Source of the DNA: Lautropia dentalis
Lineage (GTDB): Bacteria; Pseudomonadota; Gammaproteobacteria; Burkholderiales; Burkholderiaceae_E
DNA: 64,000 nucleotides
Reading direction: 5' to 3'
Assembly: GCF_003892345.1 (NCBI RefSeq)
Contig: NZ_RRUE01000001.1
Coordinates: forward strand, 341,008 to 405,007
Under the pieces are notes generated by a model, which saw only the letters and a program-made list of their open reading frames with translations, ran no database searches and was not told the DNA's origin. A program made the position numbers and the translations under genes. Positions 10,759 through 19,302 of the stretch are shown piece after piece (position 1 is the first letter of the stretch; the number at the start of each line of letters is the position of its first letter).

Positions 10759-11475
10759 ATGAATCGCGTGCTGCTGATCGACGATGACGAACAGCTGGGG
10801 CCTCCGCTGGCCATGTACTTCAAGCGTTTCGATCTGGTACTTGAGCAGGCGTTCACGCCCTCAAAGGGGCTGGCGCGGCTTCAGGAGGGCAATTTCGATG
10901 CGGCGATTCTCGACATCATGCTGCCGGGGATGGACGGTTTCGAGGTCTGCCGCCAGATCCGGAAGGGCAGCCAGGTGCCGATCATCATGTTGACGGCGCG
11001 TGGAGAGCTGACCGACCGCGTGGTAGGCCTGGAAATGGGGGCCGACGACTACCTGCCCAAGCCCTTCGAGCCCCGCGAGCTGGTGGCACGGGTGCAGACG
11101 GTGCTGCGGCGGTTCCGCGCAGCCTCTTCGGGGGGCGGCGCGGATTCTGCTGGCGTGCACCCTGAGGATGCCTCGGTGCTGCGTTTCGAGGGGCTGGTGA
11201 TCGATCCCGTCCGGCGCAGTGTGCTGCGTCACGACGAGGAAGTGGCGCTGACTGGCACCGAATATGAACTGCTGCTGATGCTGGCCCGCGAGCCGGGCCG
11301 CGTCTTCAGCCGTGACGACATCCTGGGCCGGCTGCGAGGCCATGAGGTGGATCTCTACAGTCGGGCCGTGGATATCGTTGTCAGCCGTCTGCGTCGAAAG
11401 CTGGAGCCATTGGTGGCCATCAAGACGTTGCGCAATGTCGGCTATGCACTGGCACTGCGGCGGCAGGAGGCATGA
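10759..11475 (+). CDS. OmpR/CpxR-family response regulator
   Basis: A 238-residue two-domain transcription factor. The receiver domain has acidic residues at 8-10 (LIDDD), the phospho-acceptor D52 in LDIMLPGMDG, T79, and K101 in YLPKPF. The C-terminal winged-helix DNA-binding domain starts near residue 140 and contains LTGTEYELLLMLAREPGRVFS and VVSRLRRKL. Its stop overlaps the kinase start by four bases (ATGA), so the two are translationally coupled. The receiver and effector sequences look closest to CpxR. Upstream Spy-like and DUF2269 genes suggest an envelope-stress regulon; the target genes are not known. Confidence 0.93.
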   Translation: MNRVLLIDDDEQLGPPLAMYFKRFDLVLEQAFTPSKGLARLQEGNFDAAILDIMLPGMDGFEVCRQIRKGSQVPIIMLTARGELTDRVVGLEMGADDYLPKPFEPRELVARVQTVLRRFRAASSGGGADSAGVHPEDASVLRFEGLVIDPVRRSVLRHDEEVALTGTEYELLLMLAREPGRVFSRDDILGRLRGHEVDLYSRAVDIVVSRLRRKLEPLVAIKTLRNVGYALALRRQEA

Positions 11476-13118
11476 TGCAGGCCGCCAGGAGTTGGCTTGC
11501 CCGGGGGCGCGCCTTCACGAGAAGCTTCCTTGCCGGCGTGCGCGGTCTTCCGGCACGCCTGGCGTTCTCGATCAAGCTGCGCATGGTGCTGGTGTTTCTG
11601 GTGTTGGCAGCGGCGCTGATGGTCGTGTTCATCGGCGCCATGCGGCAGGTGGTGGCCACGCGCTGGCAGCTGGCAGCCCAGCCGCTGCTGGTCGATTATG
11701 TCGACCGTCTGGCCGAGGAGATCACGGTTGATGGCCATCCCAGTGTTGAACGCGCCCGTGCACTGGTGCAGCGCCTGCCGGTGACGGTGCGCATCGAGGG
11801 ACCGGTCATCCGATGGGCATCGCACCCCCAGGAGCCTCGACATGACTGGGGGCATGAGGGTGACGGTGTGCGGGAGGGTTGGCCATCGTGGGATGGACCC
11901 ATGTCCGGAACAGAACGTCATGATGAGCGCGGGACGGGGCATCATAGTGCCCGTGTCGGGGATGGGAGGGGATGGGCCGACGAGCCCCCCGGCTGGCAGC
12001 AGATCAGGCAGATCACCGAGCGCTCGACGCCCGATGGGCATCAGCTCGTGTTCGGCATCGACCGCCATGCCATGTTGGCACGGCATGATGGCTCGGACCC
12101 GCTGGCCCGGGGGTTGACCGCGCTGCTGCTGCTGACGTTGCTGGCCTGGTGGTACGTGCGCCGCACGCTCAGGCCGCTGGATGCCATCAGCGCCGGTGCC
12201 CGCCGCTTCGGCCAGGGCAACTTCGACGACCCCATTCCGGCTTCCTGGACCCGGCGGCACGGGGAGCTGGGCGAGCTGGCCACGACGCTCAACACCATGG
12301 GCGAGGACATCCGGCAGATGCTGGATGCCAAGCGCAGCCTGCTGCTGGCTATCAGCCACGAGATGCGCAGCCCGCTGACCCGCGCGCGTCTGCACACCGA
12401 GCTGCTGTCCGAGGACGACCCCGACGTGCAGCCGCAACGCGAGGCCCTGCTGCGTGACCTGCGGGAGATGTCTGCCCTGGTGGAGGATCTGCTGGAAAGC
12501 GAGCGCCTGTCCGACCGCCATGTCGCTCTGCAGCGGGAAAGTCTGGACTTGGCCGTCGTGGCCCGCGGTGTTATCGCCGAGCTGCAGAAGCGCCACCCTG
12601 GCGTACAGGTCGCGCTTCATGTACTGCCGGAGCTGCCGCCACAGTGGCTGGATGCCACCCGTCTTCGCCTGCTGCTGCGCAACCTGCTGGAAAATGCCGT
12701 GCGACATGGTGGAGGAGGGCATGATTCCGACAAGAAGGGTGCGTTTGGAAGCACCATGCCTGATGAAGGCGGAATCGCTACGACCAATACGGCAGCCGGC
12801 CCCGGCCATACGGTGGCACCGGACATGGATGCCATTGCCATGGTGCGGATCGACAGGATTCCCACGGGCGGCTGTGTCATCGAAGTTCGGGACTGGGGGC
12901 CGGGTGTGCCCGAGGAACAGCTCTCGAAGCTGGCCGAACCCTTCCATCGTCCCGATGCAGCGCGTTCACGCCACGCCGGTGGTGTGGGGCTGGGGCTCTA
13001 TCTGTGCCGCCTGGTGGCCCAGGCCCACGGTGGCCGGCTTACCTTGGAAAATGCGCATCCCGGGTTGCGGGTGCGCGCCTGGCTGCCTCCCGATCCCGAT
13101 GCACGAGAGTCACAATGA
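11472..13118 (+). CDS. CpxA-like sensor histidine kinase with inserted loops
   Basis: A 548-residue inner-membrane kinase. Transmembrane segments lie near residues 38-57 and 214-232 and flank a periplasmic sensor. A HAMP linker follows, then the phospho-acceptor H296 in the H-box AISHEMRSPLTRARL. The ATPase domain shows the N-box LLRNLLENAVRHG and the G-boxes DWGPGVPEE and GGVGLGLYLC. Two odd low-similarity insertions are visible: a Gly/His/Asp-rich stretch in the periplasmic part (about 115-175), and roughly 45 residues between the N-box and the first G-box (about 415-460), where kinases usually have a short loop. The 4-base overlap with the regulator marks it as the partner. Confidence 0.92.
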   Translation: MMQAARSWLARGRAFTRSFLAGVRGLPARLAFSIKLRMVLVFLVLAAALMVVFIGAMRQVVATRWQLAAQPLLVDYVDRLAEEITVDGHPSVERARALVQRLPVTVRIEGPVIRWASHPQEPRHDWGHEGDGVREGWPSWDGPMSGTERHDERGTGHHSARVGDGRGWADEPPGWQQIRQITERSTPDGHQLVFGIDRHAMLARHDGSDPLARGLTALLLLTLLAWWYVRRTLRPLDAISAGARRFGQGNFDDPIPASWTRRHGELGELATTLNTMGEDIRQMLDAKRSLLLAISHEMRSPLTRARLHTELLSEDDPDVQPQREALLRDLREMSALVEDLLESERLSDRHVALQRESLDLAVVARGVIAELQKRHPGVQVALHVLPELPPQWLDATRLRLLLRNLLENAVRHGGGGHDSDKKGAFGSTMPDEGGIATTNTAAGPGHTVAPDMDAIAMVRIDRIPTGGCVIEVRDWGPGVPEEQLSKLAEPFHRPDAARSRHAGGVGLGLYLCRLVAQAHGGRLTLENAHPGLRVRAWLPPDPDARESQ

Positions 13119-13260
13119 AGGGACGTGTATTGGGCGCTGCCGCGCATGTCTCCGGCACGGGTTGGCAAGGCCCCCGACATAGGAGGCTGGTGCAACGCCC
13201 GCGCAACGGCCTGGAGGGCTTCGGGACGGCCTGTCATGCGGGTTTCAGGCGGCATTCGGC

Positions 13261-13275
13261 TACAATCGGGACATG
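13261..13275 (+). promoter_or_regulatory. TACAAT box seven bases from the rhlE start: possible leaderless promoter
   Basis: TACAAT at 13261-13266 ends six bases before the ATG at 13273, and no Shine-Dalgarno fits in between. If this is the sigma-70 -10 element, transcription would start at or next to the A of the ATG. The identical geometry occurs at dnaE (20360-20372). Confidence 0.4.
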
Positions 13276-15066
13276 ACTTTGTCAACTGCCCCCGCGCCCG
13301 AAGGCGCCCCGGAACCGGTCACCATCACCTTCAGTGATTTCGACCTGCATCCCGACGTGCTCAAGGCCGTCACCGCTGCCGGCTACACCAAGCCTACCCC
13401 CATCCAGGCTCAGGCCATTCCGGTGGTCATGGCGGGCCATGACGTGATGGCCGCTGCCCAGACCGGTACTGGAAAGACGGCCGGCTTTGCACTGCCTATC
13501 ATCAATGCGCTCATGCCGCTGGCCAGCCACAGTGCCTCGCCGGCGCGCCACCCGGTCCGGGCGCTCATCATCGCCCCCACGCGAGAGCTGGCCGACCAGA
13601 TTCACGACAACGTCAAAACCTACATCCAGTTCACGCCACTGCGCTCGACCGCCGTGTTCGGCGGCGTGGACATGAATCCGCAGACGCAGGCGCTGCGGGG
13701 CGGGGTGGAAATTCTCATCGCCACGCCCGGCCGGCTGCTCGACCACGTGCAGCAGAAGTCCGTCAACCTGTCGCAGGTGCAGCTGCTGGTGCTGGACGAG
13801 GCCGACCGGATGCTGGACATGGGCTTTCTGCCCGACATCCAGCGCATCATCAACCTGCTCAGCCCGCGCCGCCAGAACCTGATGTTCTCGGCCACCTTCT
13901 CGGACGAGATCCGCAAGCTGGCCAAGCGTTTCCTGAACGAGCCGAAGCTCATCGAGGTGGCACGCCCCAATACGCTGGCCGAGAACGTCGAGCAGACCGT
14001 CTACCACGTGGCCTCCGAGGACATGAAGCGCGACGCCGTGGCGGCACTGATCCGCGACCGGGGCATCGAGCAGGTCATCGTCTTCTCCAACACCAAGATC
14101 GGCGCCGGGCGGCTGGCACGGCACCTGCAGAAGGAAGGGTTCCTGGCCGAGGCCATCCATGGCGACAAATCCCAGCAGGAACGCCTGAAAACACTCGACG
14201 GCTTCAAGAGCGGCGAAATCCGGGTGCTGGTGGCCACCGACGTGGCGGCCCGCGGCCTCGACATTGCCGAGCTGCCGGCCGTGATCAACTACGACCTGCC
14301 GCATTCGCCCGAAGACTACGTGCATCGCATCGGCCGCACTGGTCGTGCCGGCGCCTCGGGCATGGCGCTGTCGCTGATGTCCGACCGCGACGGCAAGGCC
14401 CTTGCCGACATCGAGAAGCTCACCAAGCGCAAGCTGAAGGTGGAAACCCTGGAAGTGCCGGAGGCAGCCCGTGGCCGGGGCGAGCGGCGCTCGCGCACCG
14501 GAGGTGATGACCGGGGTGAGGGCGGGTACCGTGGCGAAGGTGGCTATCGCAGCGAAGGCAGCTATCGTGGCGAAGGTGGCCGCGAAGGTCGTCGCGATGG
14601 GGCGCGCAGCGACGGTGAGGGCCGCCATGGCCGCAGCCGGGGTGACAGGGATGACAGGAACCACGACCGCCGTGAGCGTCGGGACCGGCGTACGTGGGAC
14701 GATGCTGATCGTCGTGATGGCAACGACGGGCAGGACGGCCGCCTGCGTGGCCATGCAGCCTCGGCGCGTGACCGTTTGGCGCGTTATCAGGCCGTGAAAC
14801 CGGTGGCGGACGATCCGCTCTTCAATTCGCCCTATGTGCCGGAGGCCGCACCGGGTATAGCGGATGCCGGTGGTGCAGGCGCAGATGCCGGTGGTGCAGG
14901 TGGCGCAGCGGCGCAGGTTGCCATGTCAGCCGCTGGCGCGGCATCGGCCGCTGGGGCCGTGGCTTCGGGGGCTGCCGCGGGGCGCACCGCCGCTGGTGCG
15001 AACAGCGCCATCCGCCGGCCAGCGCGTAAACTGGCCGTTCTGCTGGGGGGTACGCCGGGCAAGTAG
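13273..15066 (+). CDS. rhlE: RhlE-type DEAD-box RNA helicase
   Basis: A 597-residue ATP-dependent RNA helicase of the RhlE group, acting on ribosome assembly or mRNA turnover. The Q-motif (GYTKPTPIQ), motif I (AAQTGTGKT), Ia (PTRELADQ), II (DEAD, in VLDEADRMLDMGF), III (SAT), V and VI (HRIGRTGRAG) are all visible in the first 370 residues. The tail is long and Arg/Gly/Asp-rich, with repeated RGEGGYR-like units (about residues 410-480), then an Ala/Gly-rich segment ending in the basic stretch RRPARKLAVLLGGTPGK. E. coli RhlE is 454 residues, so this tail is extended. Confidence 0.95.
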   Translation: MTLSTAPAPEGAPEPVTITFSDFDLHPDVLKAVTAAGYTKPTPIQAQAIPVVMAGHDVMAAAQTGTGKTAGFALPIINALMPLASHSASPARHPVRALIIAPTRELADQIHDNVKTYIQFTPLRSTAVFGGVDMNPQTQALRGGVEILIATPGRLLDHVQQKSVNLSQVQLLVLDEADRMLDMGFLPDIQRIINLLSPRRQNLMFSATFSDEIRKLAKRFLNEPKLIEVARPNTLAENVEQTVYHVASEDMKRDAVAALIRDRGIEQVIVFSNTKIGAGRLARHLQKEGFLAEAIHGDKSQQERLKTLDGFKSGEIRVLVATDVAARGLDIAELPAVINYDLPHSPEDYVHRIGRTGRAGASGMALSLMSDRDGKALADIEKLTKRKLKVETLEVPEAARGRGERRSRTGGDDRGEGGYRGEGGYRSEGSYRGEGGREGRRDGARSDGEGRHGRSRGDRDDRNHDRRERRDRRTWDDADRRDGNDGQDGRLRGHAASARDRLARYQAVKPVADDPLFNSPYVPEAAPGIADAGGAGADAGGAGGAAAQVAMSAAGAASAAGAVASGAAAGRTAAGANSAIRRPARKLAVLLGGTPGK

Positions 15067-15189
15067 GTTCGGGCGGGCAGGCGGAAGCTTCGGCATGGCG
15101 CTGCCGGCGTTGCCCTGCCTGGCGGCGATCAGTTCAGGAAGGCAGGCAGAATGTCGCGTTCATGATGCGCTCCAGGCAGCCAGAGGGGG

Positions 15190-16410
15190 TTATTGCCTGT
15201 TGATGGTGGAGCCGCAGAACCGCGCCCGCCACTGCGCCGTCGCTTCGTGCAGCCAGCGCTGCACATCCCGCGTGCCCGGCTGCCTCAGACCCAGCGCCCG
15301 CGCCGCTTCATTCAGAATATCCACCGCATCCACGCGCCCCGACGTATCCACCCCGGGGGCGCCATTCTGCTTGGACAGCTTCTGTCCGTTGCCGCCCATC
15401 ACCAGCGGCAGATGCAGATAGCGCGGAACAGGCGCGCCCAGCGCCCGCAGCAGCAGGATCTGCCGGCCCGTCGAAGAGAGCAGGTCGGCCCCGCGCACCA
15501 CATCCGTCACGCCACTTTCGGCGTCATCCACCACCACCCCCAGCTGATAGGCCCAGACGCCATCGGCGCGCTTCAGGATGAAGTCGCCGCATTGCAGGCT
15601 CGGGTTCTGCCGTTGCGGGCCCAGCCAGCGGTCGTGGAAGGTGATATTCGACAAATCCGCAGCTTTGCCAACATTTGAAATCCTTTCTTGCGCAGCCGGG
15701 AAATTCCCGTCGGTTGGCTGAACGAAGTCGGCAGATGCGAGCGGGTTGGTTGCTTCTGGAAGCGTTTGAGGCGGGGGTGTGCCGGTAGTATCGATCCGGA
15801 AGCGCCAGGCCCGTGCCTGACGGCCCGCCGGCAGACCGTGACGGCAGGTGCCGGGGTAGGGCGTTTCGTCGGCTGGTGTGTTCAGGGCTTGCGAAGGGCG
15901 CTGTGATGCCTGGTGTGCAGGTTCCGTTTGACGTGTGGGGCCTGCCTGCCGTGCACCAGTGGTCTGCAGTGCCTGTGTGGTTTGCAGTGCTTCTGTGGTC
16001 TGTAGTGCCTGTGCGGTTTGCAGTGTGTGTGCGGTTTGCAGCATGTGTGCCGCCTGAATGATTTCCCGCCGCGTGCAGCCGCAGCCGTAGATGCGTCCCT
16101 GCGCCCGCAGCCAGTCGAACACCGCCTGATAGCGGTCCACCCGTGCCGACTGGTAGAGCGGTGGCGCATCCCAGTGCAGTCCCAGAAACCGCAGCTGCTG
16201 GCGGATGGTGAGATCCGAGCCGGGCTCCACCCGGGGCGGGTCTATGTCCTCGATGCGCAGCAGCCACAGCCCGTCGTGTGCCCGCGCATCCAGATAGCTG
16301 GCCAGTGCGGCAACCACCGAACCGGCGTGCAGCGGACCACTGGGCGAGGGGGCGAACCGGCCGATGTAGGCCGGCGGGGCTGCCGGTACGGCACGGTGCG
16401 GTCGCGCCAT
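15190..16410 (-). CDS. gluQ: Glutamyl-Q tRNA(Asp) synthetase with repeat-bearing zinc loop
   Basis: GluQ attaches glutamate to queuosine in the anticodon of tRNA(Asp) and resembles a GluRS catalytic core without anticodon-binding domain. Visible features: [17 protein letters not shown] (HIGH-type motif, near residues 13-29), a zinc site with C-G-C near residue 112 and a distal Y/C pair in YPGTC, and the KMSKS-like GQKLSKQNG near 345. E. coli GluQ is 308 residues and this is 406. The excess is an insertion between the zinc ligands built on the repeat xALQTT, plus a second linker after it. I chose ATG 16410 (MARPHRAV); an in-frame ATG at 16497 would add 29 poorly conserved residues. Confidence 0.9.
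   Translation of the reverse strand: MARPHRAVPAAPPAYIGRFAPSPSGPLHAGSVVAALASYLDARAHDGLWLLRIEDIDPPRVEPGSDLTIRQQLRFLGLHWDAPPLYQSARVDRYQAVFDWLRAQGRIYGCGCTRREIIQAAHMLQTAHTLQTAQALQTTEALQTTQALQTTGARQAGPTRQTEPAHQASQRPSQALNTPADETPYPGTCRHGLPAGRQARAWRFRIDTTGTPPPQTLPEATNPLASADFVQPTDGNFPAAQERISNVGKAADLSNITFHDRWLGPQRQNPSLQCGDFILKRADGVWAYQLGVVVDDAESGVTDVVRGADLLSSTGRQILLLRALGAPVPRYLHLPLVMGGNGQKLSKQNGAPGVDTSGRVDAVDILNEAARALGLRQPGTRDVQRWLHEATAQWRARFCGSTINRQ
15961..16050 (-). repeat. 18-bp x5 tandem repeat inside gluQ
   Basis: Five consecutive 18-bp units (GGTYTGYAGTGCCTGTGY-like on the plus strand) encode six-residue units of the type [18 protein letters not shown]. They sit between the first and second pairs of zinc ligands. 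The period is a multiple of three, so copy-number change would keep the frame. Confidence 0.9.
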
Positions 16411-16745
16411 GGAATGGGCTTCCCGGAAGGGGCCTTCCGGGAGGTCTGGCCGGCCGGAAAACAGCACGGGAGAGGAAACACGGAGCGGTGAACGCATGGT
16501 GCCGATTCTAGAGCGTGTCATGGATGCATTCGTCCCTGCGGCTTCCCTGCCGGGCGCACAGAACGTGGCGGCCGTGTGCAAAAGTTCCGGCAATGGGCGA
16601 ACTGGATCCGGCATCAGGGCATGGATGTGCATTGGTGCACGGCGCGAACTGTCGGTTGTCTCTACGATGCAACACATCGTGAGTGCGGCAGTTCTCCTTC
16701 GAACGCATGTGGCCTGCCAGACGACAGATTGACGAGGAGCTGTTC
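16411..16745. other. Divergent intergenic region between gluQ and an orphan gene
   Basis: These 335 bases separate two divergent genes. They contain the dispersed motif on the minus strand (CCATGACACGC, occupying 16513-16523, preceded by GACGAATGCAT), the inverted repeat CCGGAAGGGGCCTTCCGG near 16425-16442, and TACGAT near 16661, a possible -10 for the downstream gene. A similar GAAC..CGG-TT-CTACGATG pattern recurs at 17256-17283 upstream of the next orphan gene. Confidence 0.4.
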
Positions 16746-17078
16746 ATGCTGGAGCCCACCCAAGCCTTTGCCGCCCCCGCCGGGGATGACCTGGAAACCG
16801 TACTGGTGCCTGCCGCTGCCGCACGCAGAAAGGTGCGGACCCGGGTGGCCATTGCCTGCGTCACGTTGACGGCAGCGCTGGCCGTCTGTGGTGTCTCTTC
16901 GGCGCGGACGGGGCACGGTGCAAGCCTGCTGGATGGTGTGGTGGGGGTGCGTGTGGCAGCCAGCGATATCTGCCGCCTGTACCCGGCGCGGTCGGGCCAG
17001 GTGCTGGCGCAGTTCAGCCCGGAGGGCAGGCAGACGTTCGATCCGCGCTGCCACAATCTGCTGCGGCGCCAGTCCTGA
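16746..17078 (+). CDS. Hypothetical single-pass membrane protein, 110 aa
   Basis: This product is unrecognised. It has a cytoplasmic N-terminus of about 35 residues (MLEPTQAFAAPAGDDLETVL) followed by a basic RRKVRTR. One hydrophobic segment (VAIACVTLTAALAVCGVSSA, about 37-56) is probably a membrane anchor or uncleaved signal. A C-terminal domain of about 50 residues bears two Cys (SDICRLY and DPRCHNLL) that could form a periplasmic disulfide. A GAGGAG ribosome site precedes ATG 16746 by eight bases. It is followed, after a gap, by another orphan membrane protein gene in the same direction. Confidence 0.55.
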   Translation: MLEPTQAFAAPAGDDLETVLVPAAAARRKVRTRVAIACVTLTAALAVCGVSSARTGHGASLLDGVVGVRVAASDICRLYPARSGQVLAQFSPEGRQTFDPRCHNLLRRQS

Positions 17079-17405
17079 GCGTCCTGAGTGATCATCCAGA
17101 GTGTCTGGAAGCATCTCCCGGGCGAACCGGATAAACCGCGTCGATTGTTTCGGTCGGCGCATTCGGCCGGCGCATCGATATGCCTGATGCTCCCGGGGTT
17201 GAACGAGTCCATGACATGCACGCCGCCATACCAGCGAATGCGCATTAGTTCGCTGCGCGACGAACGGCAGTTCCCTACGATGAACGGCGCACGGCATGGG
17301 GGCGTTTCGGCTCGCCGGCCGGCTGACTGGCCCGCAGGTCCGGTTGCCGGAGGGTGAGTCTCCCCCGTGACATGTCGTGCTGTCACGCATTCTGGGGAGA
17401 CGTTC
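17079..17405. other. Intergenic region between two orphan membrane genes
   Basis: No gene is visible in these 327 bases. They hold the dispersed motif variant CCATGACATGC (17209-17219), a palindrome-like CGGCGCATTCGGCCGGCGCAT near 17155-17175, and the sequence CAGTTCCCTACGATGAAC near 17269-17286, which resembles the region upstream of the previous gene and may be a promoter. GGGGAGACGTTC precedes the next start. Confidence 0.35.
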
Positions 17406-18602
17406 ATGTCCAATGCCAAACCCACGCCGCCAGTTTTCGAGTCCGATGCTGCGCAGGCCAGTCTCATCTGCCCGCCGGATGTTCCCGGTGGTTTTCTGAC
17501 CCGCGGTGCCCTGATTGCCGGCATCGTGCTGATCAGTGCGCTGTTCATCCTGCCACGTGCCTTTCCGGCGGCCGATCACTGGATCGGCGTGCAGATTGCG
17601 CTGGGTACCGGTTTCCTGCTGGTGCTGCTGTATGGGGTGTGGTGCGTGCATTCCGGCGGCCGGCTGCATCGTCGTCACGGGGTGGCAAACCCACTGGCAG
17701 CGGATGCCGGTGGCGATGGTGGTTACGGTGCAGGCGTTGGCGCTGCGGCGAGTGCAGATGAAAGTGCTGGTTTGAGTGAGGGTGTGAGTGCTGGTGCCGG
17801 TGCGGGTATCGGCGTGGCCGCACGGTCGCTGGCACCTGTCCTGCGGTGTACACGGCCGCGCCGTCGGGTGGCTGGCCGCTATGCGCTGGGTGCCACGCTG
17901 GCCGTGGTGGCACTGGCCATGCTGATACCGGTCTTCATGGGGGCGCCGCTGGGGCGGGTTCTGGCCTTCGTGCCCCTGGTGCTGCAGGCCGCCGTGTTCT
18001 CGGCTGCGCTGAACTGGCCCGCCCTGCTGGTATTTGCCGGAATCTGGCTGCTGGTACGGGGGCTCTGGTCCAATGACGGGTTCGATGTCGCCAGTGAAGG
18101 CCTGCCTGCCATCGATGGCAGCCTGTCTGCGGGCGATGGAAGCCGGGCTGTTGCCGATGGAAATCAGGCTGTTGTTGACGGAAACCAGGCGGTTGCCGAG
18201 GCGCCGGCCATTCCCTATCGTGACCGTCTGGTGCTGTGGGTGAGCGTGGCCGTCCTGGCGGGGCTGGGGATTCTGCCCGTGCTGACGGCAGGTTCCGGCG
18301 TGAACTGGCTGCTCAATGTGGGGCTGTTTATTCTGCAGTACTGGTGGGCGATGGTGTTCCTGGGCTGGTTCGGTGTGGCCATGTCGCGTCGGCTTCGGGC
18401 TGCCCATGCCGTGGTTCCGCAGCGTGGCTGGCGGCGCCGTGCGTTGGCGGCGGGGACCGTCGTGCTGGTTTGCCTGCTGGTGGCTGCCACGGTGCAGATG
18501 CTGATGTACGCCTCGGCCTGCACCACGCCATCCATCAAAGGTTACGACACGGCCGCGGAGTGGTGCCGCACGGGCTGGTGGTGGTTCCGGTTCTGGCTGT
18601 GA
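17406..18602 (+). CDS. Multi-pass membrane protein of unknown family, 398 aa
   Basis: No family is recognised. About eight hydrophobic segments are visible, for example GALIAGIVLISALFILP (33-49), IGVQIALGTGFLLVLLYGVW, TLAVVALAMLIPVFMGAPL, VLWVSVAVLAGLGILPVL and TVVLVCLLVAATVQMLMY, so it lies in the inner membrane. Two hydrophilic low-complexity loops interrupt it: an Ala/Gly-rich loop near residues 97-140 and a repetitive loop near 237-265 built on DGNQAV units. The end (SACTTPSIKGYDTAAEWCRT) has paired Cys and probably faces the periplasm. GGGGAG precedes ATG 17406 by about eight bases. The stop converges on the DUF456 gene. Confidence 0.65.
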   Translation: MSNAKPTPPVFESDAAQASLICPPDVPGGFLTRGALIAGIVLISALFILPRAFPAADHWIGVQIALGTGFLLVLLYGVWCVHSGGRLHRRHGVANPLAADAGGDGGYGAGVGAAASADESAGLSEGVSAGAGAGIGVAARSLAPVLRCTRPRRRVAGRYALGATLAVVALAMLIPVFMGAPLGRVLAFVPLVLQAAVFSAALNWPALLVFAGIWLLVRGLWSNDGFDVASEGLPAIDGSLSAGDGSRAVADGNQAVVDGNQAVAEAPAIPYRDRLVLWVSVAVLAGLGILPVLTAGSGVNWLLNVGLFILQYWWAMVFLGWFGVAMSRRLRAAHAVVPQRGWRRRALAAGTVVLVCLLVAATVQMLMYASACTTPSIKGYDTAAEWCRTGWWWFRFWL

Positions 18603-18680
18603 ATGTTCAGCCCAGCTGCGCAATTCGCCAGATGGAAGTGGCCTGGTCGGCCATCCAGCTCTGCCTGATGGCGATGACCC

Positions 18681-19175
18681 TCACGGCGTCATCAGCGCAA
18701 ACACGAATATCCCGATCATCAGGAAGGTGATGGCGATCTTGATCAGCATGCCGATCACCATGCCCAGCCAGGTGGCGATGCCGACGTTGCGGGCACGGAT
18801 CAGGTCGCGGTCGTACATGTACTGGCCAATGGCGGCGCCCACCAGCGGCATGAACAGCAGCCCCCACAGGCCGGAGAACACGCCGGCAATGGTGCCGATG
18901 AACGAGCCGACGATGGCCTCGCGGCTGGCGCCGACCTTTTTCGCACCCAGCATGCCCGCCACGTAGTCGAGGCCGATGGCCAGTAGCGTGAAGGCCAGGC
19001 AGATGCCCACGGTGAGGCCGCTGACGGTGGTGAAGTCATCGATCCAGGCGGCCAGGAAGATGCCCAGAAAGACGAACACGACGCCGGGCAGGGCGGGCAG
19101 CACGGTGCCGGCCACACCGACGACGATCAGGATGACGGCAAGCGTCCAGAGGGAGATGATGAGCGTGGTGGCCAT
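18681..19175 (-). CDS. DUF456 family membrane protein
   Basis: A 164-residue small inner-membrane protein with Gly-rich hydrophobic helices. The N-terminal signature IVVGVAGTVLPALPGVVFVFLG is characteristic of DUF456, as is the mid-protein pair GAKKVGASREAIVGSFIGTIAG. The biochemical function of the family is not established. It ends about 80 bp from the convergent orphan membrane gene and starts about 130 bp from the trhO stop on the same strand, so it may be co-transcribed with trhO. Confidence 0.85.
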   Translation of the reverse strand: MATTLIISLWTLAVILIVVGVAGTVLPALPGVVFVFLGIFLAAWIDDFTTVSGLTVGICLAFTLLAIGLDYVAGMLGAKKVGASREAIVGSFIGTIAGVFSGLWGLLFMPLVGAAIGQYMYDRDLIRARNVGIATWLGMVIGMLIKIAITFLMIGIFVFALMTP

Positions 19176-19302
19176 GGGGCAGGCAAGGGTGGGTGAAAGG
19201 GCGTTTCAGGGGAGGAAGGGCTGCCGGGGCAGATCGGGGCCGGGGAGCCCCATTTTCCACGCAGGGGGCGGCACTGCAAGCGGGGCAGCCGGCCGCGGCC
19301 CC

